In this document: one piece after another, positions 24,523 through 43,386 of the stretch | Position numbering within the stretch: the stretch's first letter is position 1 | Layout: every line of letters begins with the position of its first letter | Assembly (NCBI RefSeq): GCF_026914265.1 | Contig: NC_069134.1 | Coordinates: 16,585,205 to 16,649,204 of the forward strand | DNA from: Mya arenaria | Taxonomy: Eukaryota; Mollusca; Bivalvia; Myida; Myidae | DNA: 64,000 bases | Reading direction: 5' to 3' | Program-made: the position numbers and the translations under genes | Notes under the pieces: model-generated | The model's database searches: none | Told to the model about the DNA's origin: nothing | Seen by the model: only the letters and a program-made list of their open reading frames with translations

Positions 24523-27500
24523 ATGGACATTGCTAAGCATGCCATATTGAAAATAAAGAAAGAAACAAAAAATACAAGTGTTGAAAAAAGATGTAATTCT
24601 AATTGCAGGGTGTGTTTTTTTTCCAGACCAGACAGTGATAAACCAGTAATTTTTTCAAGAGCACATCTGCTGATTGAAAGAGAATATGAAAACTTCCAGA
24701 AGGATAACCCATGGGTTTGTTTTTGTATTTATCCCTGTCTTTTTTAGTTTCATTAAACCTATGAATTTTGTAGATGGACATATGATCAGCAATGATTAGG
24801 CAAATGGTTGCTTAATAAATGCAAAGTTGAGCCATCTTTTATTAAAGATTATCTTTATTAAAGTCAGATTTATATTACGTCAGTTTCAGTAAATTGAAGA
24901 TACCAGTTCAAAGTGATGTTCTGATGATTGATTATAATCGAAAATCAATTGATTGGGCCTCAGATATCCATGACAATCTATTAAATTTGGTTTTAATCGA
25001 TCATCAAAAAAAAAAAGAAAAAATATTAGTAAGTGTTCAGATGTTGTCTTTAACAGAATACAGCTGATGAAAGCCACAAGGAGAAAGTAATTAAACTACA
25101 ACACTTCATAACTTCAATCATAGACATAATGTATATGCATATATAATGATTAAGAGTTTGAATACTGTGCATGAATAAAACTACAATTCAGGTTCAATAT
25201 AGTGTTTAAAAACAAAAATGATTGTATATCGATAGTTGGTTACTTAAGTGGTGCCGATTATCGATAGTTAAATTGGAACCCATTCCCAACACAACCAGTT
25301 CTAGAAATTTCAGCTACACAGGCTATCTGCCATCAAACAAGATTTATCACTTTAACAAAAATCATATATTTACCTTTCTTATGAACAAGTTATGCAAATT
25401 TAGGTACTTAAAGATGTTAAGAAATAGTGTTAAAATTGTTAAGTATATAGAACAGTCATAGCGGTGCACAGAGGCTGAAATAAAACATTTTATCTTTCAG
25501 GGAATTGAAGCCCGTCCACTGACAAATGAAAATGTGTTTGAATGGGTTGCAAAGATGAGGGGCTTGCAGGACACAGTATGGGAAGGTAAATCTTATTTTT
25601 TTTATTTGATTACCGTAAATATATTGGATTTTATAATCACTGAGAATTTCATTTATTTCCATACATGGCTGATAATATTCTTTGCAAATTTACTTCGCAT
25701 TTCAAGTCTTTGATGCATTAACTGTTTGTGGCCCAATCTGCCAAAATTGTACAAGGGAATTCCTTATCAAGTGCAGCATCTATAGCCTGTCGATCGACAA
25801 CCAACATCAACGGAAAATGCTGCATTCATCAATGATTTGGCATATGCTTAGACATATCATGATATCACCATGAACTTACTACCAAAGAGGCGAGCATCAA
25901 TACATGTGCAGTTTGCATTAGTTTTACATCAAGCAACTGTTTGATCCTAGCCTTAAATTATGCTCATGATGATGGTATGGTTACAACTAAATCTTTTTGA
26001 TGTGCAGAAAAACTAACTGTTCGAAACTGATTTAGGCTTGAACAAATTGACTTTTGTCTCCTCATTGCAAAATGACATTGTGAACATGATTTTATTAACT
26101 GATTGGCGAGTATAATTTCCCTGTGTTCATTAGCAAACAGTAATACATACATGTTCAGCCTAAATATTTGTTTTCTTTAATTTTATTTGCAAAATAGATA
26201 TACTTTACAGGCCTGGCTTACCTGTAGCTGTAAAATGTAACCATTTCATGTTTTTCAAACTGCATAAAATGATAACAATTATTGTCAATATTAAATGCCT
26301 AAATATAAAAATGAATGCTCTTTCAGGAGGAACATTTACATTATACATCAAGTTTGATGAGCATTTTAATGTCAGACCACCTGACGTGTGCTTCCATACT
26401 ATTCCTTTCCATCCAAATGGTAAGAGCAGAATCAACTCAATGAGGTGTTCATAATACATGCCTTAATCATCTGTTCATATATTATACAAATTGGAATTTA
26501 AGTAAGACAAAGTTCATACCACCTAATAAAATTGTAGTTCATTTGACACTCTAACTTGACATATACCGTCAGTTAAATTGGTATTTGCTTCAATTATTAA
26601 TATGAAAAGTTTTTGTTCAAATATTGAATCATTCTATTGTGTTCATTTTAAATTTAGTTTTGATTTGTTTTAAAATTGATATTTTCAGTTGACATGATCA
26701 CAGGCCGTCCCTGTATAGACTTCCTAGACAACTATTCACAGTGGAAGGAAACATACTCCCTAACAAAGATTCTAGTCACAATTCAGGTTGGTGCTCTTTA
26801 TTGCAAATTGTACATTCTTGGAGAGGGTCATTGTGTAGTCAGATTTATTCTTAACCACAAAAGGAGATAATTTTATTTGTAATACGCACAAAGGATGTCA
26901 AGGATTGTGATTCATCTTTGATGAATTATCAAAATGTAATTCTTGATTTTTCACAAAATAAAAAATGTTCATGCTAAAAACATTTTTTGCATGAACAAAA
27001 ATTCTATATTTATGTACAGTCAAACCCCGTTGGCTTGATTTTGAGCCAAGTTGGAATGCTGACGTTCAGTATAATGAAATCGGTCCTTTTGATCCAGTTT
27101 GAGCCAACAAGGAAATCAAGCCAAGGGGGTTCCAGCCAATGAGGTTCGACTGTATATTGATACTCATAATAGAGAATGTTTTTGAAAGCAGAGCTGTTAC
27201 TGAATTATGATAAAATCTGATTAGGACTTACTGGCGAATCCTGACCTGAGCAAGCCTGTGAATGGTGAGGCTGCAGAGATGATCATGAGGTCGCCTCACA
27301 CATACAGACAGATGGTGCTAGACTGTGTGGTGGCCTCACAACGAGTGGAGGACTCCTACCAGAGCATTGACCCTGCTAAATACAGTATGTCACTTACAGA
27401 AACACCTGAAATGTCATGAATAATAAATGATAATTTATCCAGCCTATGAGTACACTCATTTTGGGAACATCAAGATACCACCAGTAAAGATGTTAAAAGT

Positions 27501-30178
27501 TTCATGTGGCAACACTGATAGACTTGAACAGCTTTGAAAATAAAATCTTGCAAATTTGGGTGTGCCAATAACATGATTGACTGCCAACAACAGACAGAGC
27601 TTCAAATGACTTATGTTTCAACTGTAAACGTTTGGAAATATTGTATGTGTTTGTCCTTGTTTTCAGCAGTATAACACAACCTTGCCATCAGGAAACAATT
27701 GAAATTAAGATATGCTTTATTCAACTGCTTGACAAATACGTTGTTTCTTCTTTTTAAACTTCAGATTTACATATTCCTTGATTTTGTTCAATGTTCAAGG
27801 TCTATACTTTTGGATTCAGGCATAGGTTAAAGTCTATTAGTGTTGGAAATCAGACAGAAAAAATACTATCAATAATTGGTTTATAAATCGAGCAATGATC
27901 GTTTATTAATTGATTTAATCATTTTTTTTTTATTATCATTGGTCATCATATTAAAGGCTGCGATACAGAAACAGTACTTGCACCATGTTCCCTTGTTTGT
28001 TTATTTCTGTGTATAAATTACATTATTTATTGAGACCACAATTATGTTTTAGTGTTTACAAGTTACTATTACAGAGCATGAGACCAATGGCTCTAAATTT
28101 TGTCTACATTTCTTTTTAAAAATCAATCAATAACAAATACAACAAGCATTTGAATATTCATATATTAGATGTTCTTGTACAGCATATATTATATATGCTG
28201 TACAAGAACATCTTTCAAAAAACTGAGAAAACAAAATTCTTATACCGGGTAAGAAGTAAACAGTAATATGTTTTAAAAATCACTTTTAAACCACAAACAT
28301 GAGAAGTTGAGAACCATTCCTTTAGCAGTTAAATTACAAAGAAAATTTGTAATAAGGTACTGTAGTGACTTACTGACTTGATAAGAATATGACTAGATAA
28401 CTTAACATAGTAACACCTTAACATTTCAAAATTAACTAGCATTGATCAGAAGAAGAAAATTAGTGAGTAGCGGTTTGGTCCCTTGTTTCTATAAGCAATT
28501 GTTCAAATTTCACTATATATCGATTGTCGCCGATGTAGACCTTTCCAATCAATTGTCAATTATAATCAATCATCTGCACAACACTTAAGTCTATGAAACT
28601 GTAAATACATGAAGATTTTTGTTCAAAGCAAAACTTACTATATATTCTCCCAGTAATACAGACACCACACGCAGACCTGGAATCCAGGGTAAGGTTCAAG
28701 GTGCCAGACACACAGAAGTCCAGCCGTAAAATATTTACTTCTCGCCCACCAGCCAAGATGGCAAAACTCTCATTTGAGGACTACCATGTCACCTGGAGTG
28801 GGATAGCTACCTCAAAGGCTCGACAGGACCTTAAAAATCCTTGTAAGTTTATACGATAGACTTGCTTTAGATTTTATTCTGGTAAGCTTCATCATCAGGC
28901 AAAAATGTCTGGTTGTAACTAAAAAGCTGGATCACATTAGAATTGTAGCAATAAAATTTAACTACATGAAGCAAGTTCCATCTGTCTTTTCTTATGTTTT
29001 CTTTACTTATGCCTTTTAGATGTATATACTATTATGTCAGCCATGCATAATAGTATTACATGTAATGCCATATCTGTATTTCAGTGTTGGAGGCGATCAA
29101 AGACAAGCCTGCCCTACAGAAGGCTCACCTTGGCCTGCCCCAAGAGGAGATCGAGGAACAGATGAAAAGACAACTTGAGGAGTTAGCCTCTCTTTTAGCT
29201 TTTCCTTTATTCAACAGGCTTTATATACTATTTCTATTTAACACATATTTTTAGATACTAGCACCATTTTCATATTCCATGACTTGCAGTCCCAAATTAT
29301 GATTATGACTATGATATCTGTATGATAAGCTGTCTGTCATTTACTCAATTTTACAGATTTAAATCTACTTTTTTATATCTTTTTAACTATGGTATATAAC
29401 CTATTGGAAATATAGTTTATGAACAAATTATGGCCATTTTCTTCAGTTCACATGATATTTAAGTTGAATATAAGTTATTTATATAGAATAATTAACCATT
29501 TAATACACTGCAGACATGAGACGCTGATGTATGGTCGGTTCCGCACCAAACCTTCAGAGGAGGAGGAGAGAGCTGTAAAACTGGCACGGCTCAATAAGAT
29601 GAAGAAAATATATCTCCCACCTCGAATGTCACCCAGTATGTAACTGATGCAATGTTTGATCATGAAACACTGAAGGTAGAATCTAGTAAGACAGAATGGG
29701 TTAATACGGCTAAGGCAGAATTGGTTAAAATCTAGCAAGGCAGAATGGGTTAAATTCTACTAATGCAAAATGGGTTGAAATCTATGAAGACAAAATGGAT
29801 TAAAATCTACTAGGGCAGAAGTGTATAAAATCCAGTAATAATAACTGTAAAAAATAACTAAATGATTTTTGAATTTGATTGAATACATAACATACATGTA
29901 TTAAATTTCAGTAAGTAAATTAGTTGCAGGATTATTTCTAGAGGATAAATTACGTATTATGCTCTTTAAGCAACATATTCAGCAGTACAAATATTTATCT
30001 ACTGAGCCTGTGATACCTGAGAAGTGTTTGTGACAAGGTTAACATTATTTCAGCCAACATCCACAGCACAGAGCCGCCACCACCATCTGGGAAAGGGAAA
30101 GAAGAACCATGGGAGAAAGAGGTGGACGACCTTGTCGCCTGGACTTCCAAACTTGATGCCAAGGCACTAGAGGTCTGA
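24523..30178 (+). CDS. UBE2U: Ubiquitin-conjugating enzyme E2 U
   Basis: Nine coding exons join in phase: 24523-24714, 25501-25585, 26327-26419, 26689-26786, 27225-27384, 28654-28842, 29085-29181, 29514-29635 and 30054-30178 (TGA), giving about 386 residues. The UBC fold is complete: SRAHLLIEREYENF (helix 1), a WEGGTFTLYIKF strand, the HPN motif, then the active cysteine in GRPCIDFLDN. After the UBC domain come segments resembling vertebrate UBE2U: YHVTWSGIATSKA and a C-terminal DLVAWTSKLDAKALE. As an E2 it should carry thioester-linked ubiquitin for E3 ligases. Odd points: about 40 residues precede the usual UBE2U start, so the ATG at 24523 is provisional and the first exon could instead begin at the AG at 24495-24496; the seventh donor is GTTAGC, weaker than the others but supported by phase. 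It is convergent with TRIM23. Confidence 0.92.
27015..27154. mobile_element. Small TIR element (MITE, mariner/pogo-like) in UBE2U intron 4
   Basis: A roughly 136-bp element (27017-27152) flanked by TA dinucleotides. Its ends are inverted repeats: CAGTCAAACCCCGTTGGC at the left and GCCAATGAGGTTCGACTG at the right. TA duplication and CAGT termini point to a Tc1/mariner-pogo type MITE. It has no coding capacity. Confidence 0.8.
28167..28213. repeat. Perfect 22-bp inverted repeat with 3-nt loop
   Basis: A 47-bp palindrome in UBE2U intron 5. The left arm begins AGATGTTCTTGTACAG, the right arm ends CTGTACAAGAACATCT, and the arms match over 22 bp around TTA. The loop is too short for an ordinary microRNA precursor. 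Confidence 0.9.
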
Positions 30179-30593
30179 GCCTGGAGACCTCATGATTATG
30201 GTTTTAGACTCCAGGTCACAAATTGTGATCAGCAGTGAAATATTTACATTGTCTTTCATTACAAGAGTCCCTTGACGTGTGAAAATTATTGTGAAGCAGT
30301 AATTATATATCATAATGTATCGAGACATACGTGTGAGGCATAGATCTTCACATTTTCAGATTACCACAATGTTAAAAAAATAAGACTTTGCAAGTGTTTG
30401 TTGCACAGGCATACAGGAAAAAGTTTATTATGTATATAATTGCAATGGGCATGGACAAATAATTGCTGACATTCATGTAATACATTTGAATTAATAACCT
30501 TGCTGAAGGCACATGTAAAACAAATTAATGAAACAGATATTGTCATTTGTTGTTGGAAAAAAATGTTGTATTTGTTGTTTATTTACTGAAAAT

Positions 30594-30599
30594 AATAAA
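30594..30599 (+). promoter_or_regulatory. Candidate polyadenylation signal for UBE2U
   Basis: AATAAA about 415 bp after the UBE2U stop codon. I see no earlier canonical hexamer. Placement is tentative. Confidence 0.35.
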
Positions 30600-30734
30600 T
30601 TATTTTTTTACATCTACAGTTTGTTGTATTCAAGTAATCATGTCCAACTTTTGGGACCATGCAGAAGCCATATTCGCCCTACAGGTTACCATGGAAATGT
30701 AAATGAGAACAAGAGCTGTCACAGTATGTGACGA

Positions 30735-31800
30735 ATGCCCCCGAATGTGACATTGACCTATGAACAAGGTCAGTACATGAAAAGTTAAACATCAAACAAA
30801 TACATATGGCAAGTTATTTTAAATTGCCTCTGAACATAAAAAAATACCACCCGTACTTGACAACCTACATTCTTATGTCCTTAAATTCAGCATTTCATTG
30901 TGAATAAACACAAAGTGTATCTTTCACCTTAGAGGTAGGAACATGGGTCTTGCACGTGACACGTTGTCTTGGTATGTCGAACACATGTGGCAAGTAATTT
31001 TAAAATCTGTCCATACAAGAAAAAGTTGTGGACATAACAACCAATACTCTGTATCCTTATATGCAGCACTCCATTGTTAATAAACACCTAAGTGTGACCT
31101 TGACCTTAGAGGTAGGGACACGGTTCTTGCACGCAACACATTGTCTTGGTATGTCGAACACATGTGGCAAGTTATTTTAAATTCTGTCCATACAAGGGAA
31201 AGTTACAGCCCGGACACGACAACCTATACTCTTTGTCCTTATATGCAGCATGCCATTGTGAATAAACACTAAGTGTGACCTTGACCTAAGAGGTAGGGAC
31301 ACGGGTCTTGCACGCGACACATCGTCTTGGTATGCCGAACACATGTGGTAAGTTATTTTAAAATCTGTCCATACAAGGGAAAGTTACAGCCCGGACACGA
31401 CAACCTATACTCTATGTCCTTATATGCAGCATTCTATTGTGAATAAACACCTAAGTGTGACCTTGACCTTGGAGGTAGGGACACGGTTCTTGCACACGAC
31501 ACGTCGTCTTGGTATGCCGAACACATGTGGCTAGTTGTTTTAAAATCTGTCCATACAAGGGAAAGTTACAGCCCGGACAGGACAACCTATACTCCATGTC
31601 CTTATATGCAGCATTCCGGTGAATAAACACCTAAGTGTGGCCTTGACCTTAGAGTTAGGGACACGGTTCTTGCACGCGACACGTCGTCTTGGTATGCCGA
31701 ACACATGTGGCAAGTTATTTTAAAATCTGTCCATAATATTCTGAGTTATTGAGTCGGACGGACGGTGCGATTTTAATATGCCCACCTTCGGGTATTAAGG
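30735..31800. repeat. Dispersed element with about five 180-bp tandem units
   Basis: Units share GGTAGGGACACGG, TTGCACGCGACACGTCGTCT, GAACACATGTGGCAAG and CCATACAAGGGAAAGTTACA. GGTAGG landmarks fall near 30932, 31112, 31292 and 31473, with GTTAGG near 31652. The array ends in GGACGGACGGTGCGATTTTA and ATGCCCACCTTCGGGTATT, the GGACGG-plus-ATGCCC type of end seen in other elements here. It lies between the convergent UBE2U and TRIM23 genes. Confidence 0.85.
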
Positions 31801-33050
31801 AACAAAATAGTAAATGTTACATATCATTAGAGATCCAGCACGGCAGCAGCATCTTAAAATTTATGACTTATATTACTTATAATTATTGAGATGCAAACGT
31901 ACATAACATTTTATTATTTTTAATAAAGTTTTGTTATTACCAATAAAGATCGTAAAGCATTGTATAATTTGTGTCTTCAACGACTATTGAAAACAAACCT
32001 TGATAGATGATACTCAGTTTGTTTAATGTAATTGGCACCTGGCGGGTGTTTAAATGTTTTATCATTTATTGAACGCGGAATTACCAATCAGAATAATATT
32101 ATTAAAAGCAATAATCAATTTAACAATCATTTGCTGTTTTTCCTTGACTGGTATTCAAACATATTGAGCCATTAATCTGATAAAGTTCCTTTCTTGTCAT
32201 GTTGCAATGATGTTTTTTTTTTGTAAAAACTTAATTAACTCTTCATTAACAAATGTTTATCAAATTTTGCTCTCTTATAAAAATGTACAAATCACTCCAT
32301 TAAATCATTTCAAATTCACTTAAATTGGGAAATGACATTTTTTGTAAATAAGTTTTGCAAACTATTTTGATCATATTGATAAAATTGATTTTGAAAAAGT
32401 AATTATTACTTTTATGAAGTGTGTGAATAAAAATTAAATGATCAATATCGTGTTGAGTGTAAAGGACCTGTAGAAAATAAAATTATATTTTCCCGTCAAA
32501 GCAACACTAAATACAAAATCTATAACTGACTGCAGATTTAACAGGTGTGTTTTATGACCTCTAATCCGCAATACACAGCGCCACAGGGTGTCGCAGCAGA
32601 TAATGCTAAGCAAGTTCGAAACAACACATCATTGGTCAGTGCAGAAAATCAATATTTGAATTGATTGTCTTAAAAGTTGGTTATGGTGACAGAGAGTTTG
32701 AGTAAATGTCTCTGTTCTTACAACTAAACTGTAGACTAGTATACCAACAGCAATAGGTTAACACTTTCAATATGATAGCTTACATTGAAACCAGGTGTCA
32801 CAGGAACATGACAAATGCCCTAAATATTGGCCTTGTTGGAGAGAATGCCATTTGTACAATAATTATAGTGTTGGTAATTTGAATAGATTGTTGTAGAATA
32901 GAAAAAAGTTGACATATGACCAAGAATCCAGAGGACTAAAATTCCTTACTACATTCCAATACCCCTTGGTTCGCTATCCCAGGGACCAGCCAAACTCATT
33001 TGAGCCTCAGGAATATTGAGCCAGGCAGAACTGGCACACTGGACAATTTC
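31801..33050. other. Intergenic, nothing recognised
   Basis: AT-rich sequence without a supported gene, RNA or clear repeat. Confidence 0.5.
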
Positions 33051-33054
33051 CATG

Positions 33055-33735
33055 CTATTAACCAGAATTATAAAGTCAAATATCAAAGGGACAATGTTAG
33101 CATGCAAGATAATTATCTTACTTGGTTAATAAATAAGTAGGTTGGATGGTTGGGAGCCCTTGAAAAGGCAATGCATTTATACATCTGAAGTAGTTGTGTT
33201 AATGCAATACAAGAAGTTGCTGAGATATTTACTTATGCATGCTTGCATGCTAAACCTTAACCAGAATTTTTAAGTCAAATAATAAAGGGCAAATACTGGC
33301 ATTACATGCAAAATAGAGTTTTCTAACTTGATTCATTTGGTTCATTGGACAGTTTGAAAAACTTGTTTCTACAGTTTCTTTGCAATACATCTGGTATTTG
33401 CTGTGATATTGACTTAAATGTGGTTACATGTAATTCCTTAACTAGAATTAATCAAAGTTGATTTATAAAGACGTGTGCTTGTATGCAAACCCTTAACCAG
33501 AATTTATAAGTTGAAAAATGAGTTCCATAAATTGCATCATATTCAAGATAGAGTTATGTCACTTGACTTATTAAGAAGGTTGGATGGTTTTAAATCCTTT
33601 TTATTATGTTCCATTGCAATACATGAAATATTTGCTGAGACATTGACATAAATGTCCTTACATGCAAAACCTTGACTAAGGTGTGAAACTGGAGCCGACG
33701 CCATGGTGAGTAGTACAGCTCTCAATATTTTACTA
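33055..33735. repeat. Dispersed tandem-repeat element, diverged units of about 200 bp
   Basis: Three or so diverged units share ACCAGAATT-TAAGTC, AAGATAGAGTTATGTCACTTG, TAGGTTGGATGGTT, TTGCAATACA, GCTGAGATATT and CTTACATGCAAAACCTT. The right end reads GAGCCGACGCCATGGTGAGT. A lone degenerate relative sits at 15340-15420, and an end-like piece (GCAGACGCCAATGCGAGTAG) at about 39070. Confidence 0.75.
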
Positions 33736-34395
33736 ATAGTCAAGCTTATAACACTAGTATTGAATTTCATTTTGATTATTCCATCTTTAACAATACAATA
33801 ATATGGCAGGTAAATTACTATTGTGAGAAAACATTCACTGGATTTAGTACCTTGATAGCATTATTAGAAATCAATACAAATATATGATGTCAGTTTTTAA
33901 CTTATCCAACTAAATCTACCAGTTGCCACTTTTCAATAAAACAATAAACAGACCAGTATACAAAATAATCAACAATATGCAAGAACTTTCATACATTTCA
34001 GGCTTTGTTAATGCCACACTTGCATCATTTTCTTACAACTCAAATATCAAGATGAAAATTTTTTATACACCAGTTTATTTCAATTATTTACCAATCAAGA
34101 ATTAAGTTAATGTGAGAAATATTCACAATAGTACCAATGCCACCAGTCGCAATCTCTTTGCTCTTATCAGAAATCTTGTGTGGTCTTACAAAAATCCCTT
34201 CTTTTTAGTAGCATGTGTCATACAGAAACAAAGTGATAAATTTACTATAATGTACATTTACTATGTATGGATTATCATGATAACAGGAAAAATAAATTGT
34301 TCCTGCGTAATAACAGTTTAATGAGTATCATATGACTTTCTGGAACACAAAATGAACCGGCTTAACATAATTATAGTTAGAAACAATACAGAAGC

Positions 34396-34719
34396 TTTAA
34401 GGGATTAGACACCAGATGGTCCCAAAATCGTCAAATACTGAGGCACTGAGTATTTCCTCAAAACAAGCATAGAATTGTCCATGGGAACTTGTATGATGCC
34501 GATAATACATCATATTACATGATTAAAATAATAAATACTTTCCCCTTCTAAAAAGAGCCCTTAATGGTTTCCCAGTCTAAAAAAAATGTGGAATGTTTTT
34601 TAAATTTTACAAACACTTTGCAAGGCATTTCATTTCATTTCACACATTTAACTGTCAAGAAGCGTTCCAGAAACTTCCTGTCATAGTCATTGTATCAACT
34701 GGTGTCTATTTCCTTTAAA
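34396..34719. mobile_element. MITE-like element with imperfect terminal inverted repeats
   Basis: Ends are inverted repeats: TTTAAGGGATTAGACACCAG at the left, and CTGGTGTCTATTTCCTTTAA read on the plus strand at the right. The interior (TAGAATTGTCCATGGGA, GATAATACATCATATTACATG) matches a second copy at about 53968-54560. No coding capacity. Confidence 0.65.
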
Positions 34720-35459
34720 TCTCAAAAGAAATCAAGAAATAATCTACCAGTACAGTGATATTAAAAAATAACAATAAAACAATGAAGGGGAATGCCAGAT
34801 ACTTGGACAAAGTTAGTCAAACATGTAGTACATATTACCAAAAATAACAATCACAAAGTCCCTAGAAAATAAACATGATAGCAAATAATATCAATATACT
34901 GACAGAAGTGTCTCAATGCAAATGCCAACACTTTTGTTTTTGTCTCAGTTTTAACAAGGGGCATAACCACATTACACCACAATTGTGGCCCTTGCTGAAT
35001 ATGTACGAATAGTCCGATCATGTTTAATATTATTACTTTGCTTGAGTTATGGCAAAGGTATTTTTATTAATTTTATTGATTAACAAAGCAAATTTAATCT
35101 AATTTCAAACACACGTCCAATGTACATTTATCTGAATAATACTTTTGGTACACAGTTTCTATGCTCCTTCAAAAACAAAAATAAGACAGTAAAGGAAACA
35201 TTTGGAATAGTACTATCTAGTTTGTATTGAAGTGCACTCATAAAAACTGTTACAGAGAATCACGATGTCTTGTGTCGGGTGGCTCTTCTGAACTAGGGAC
35301 ACACAACTTTATGTAAGTATGTAAGTGCATTCACAACCACAACATCAGCAAGATAGGCAAGTATGGCAGTATTTCTGTAGCCAACAATGAATATGCAGAG
35401 CCATCAGATATTCATCCCACAAATTTCTGCCTTCACACATCTTAGCATCTGCGACCTTC

Positions 35460-42987
<7,528 letters not shown>

Positions 42988-43386
42988 GTTTACATATTTT
43001 AGCTGTCATCGATTAGCAAACACGGGTTGTCAGTCCGACTGTGTTGTAATAAAAACAAATTTTTGTTATATATTTCTTAACATGTTATTTAATATCAGAT
43101 TTCCTCAAAATACAAAATGAATAATGAATTTTAAATGAATATGTCAATATACGTTTTATTTTATCACTAAACGAAACTTGTTTAGTCTTTAGGAATAATT
43201 TAATCGAATGTGTCCACCATGTTTTGGTTCTCGGTCCTATTTGGTAGCCAATGAAATGAACCGTAAGCAGGAACGCAGTAACAAATAATCATGTGTAATC
43301 ATGTGACAATTCAAAATGGTGGATGAACAAGCTGTCAAAAATAGACGGATGTAGTAATTGTCGGATTAAGCATATCTTTGAAGAAG
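42988..43386. promoter_or_regulatory. Probable bidirectional promoter of TRIM23 and ATG4
   Basis: Only 399 bp separate the divergent start codons, so both transcription start regions must lie here or overlap it unless unseen 5' exons exist. Visible motifs are a CCAAT box (GCCAATGA near 43243), two TCATGTG E-boxes at 43289 and 43299 (the second TCATGTGA, an M-box as bound by MITF/TFE factors), and AAAATGGTGG near 43313. Motif function is inference. Confidence 0.6.

Noticed and set aside
28167-28213. MicroRNA hairpin
   Set aside because: The 3-nt loop and 22-bp perfect stem are too short for a Drosha/Dicer substrate, and there is no flanking lower stem.
30735-31800. Assignment of the tandem-core elements to Helitrons of the bivalve pearl type
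   Set aside because: Tandem cores fit, but the best-kept copies have inverted C-rich ends, and no 5' TC or 3' hairpin-CTRR end was seen, so the class is left open.
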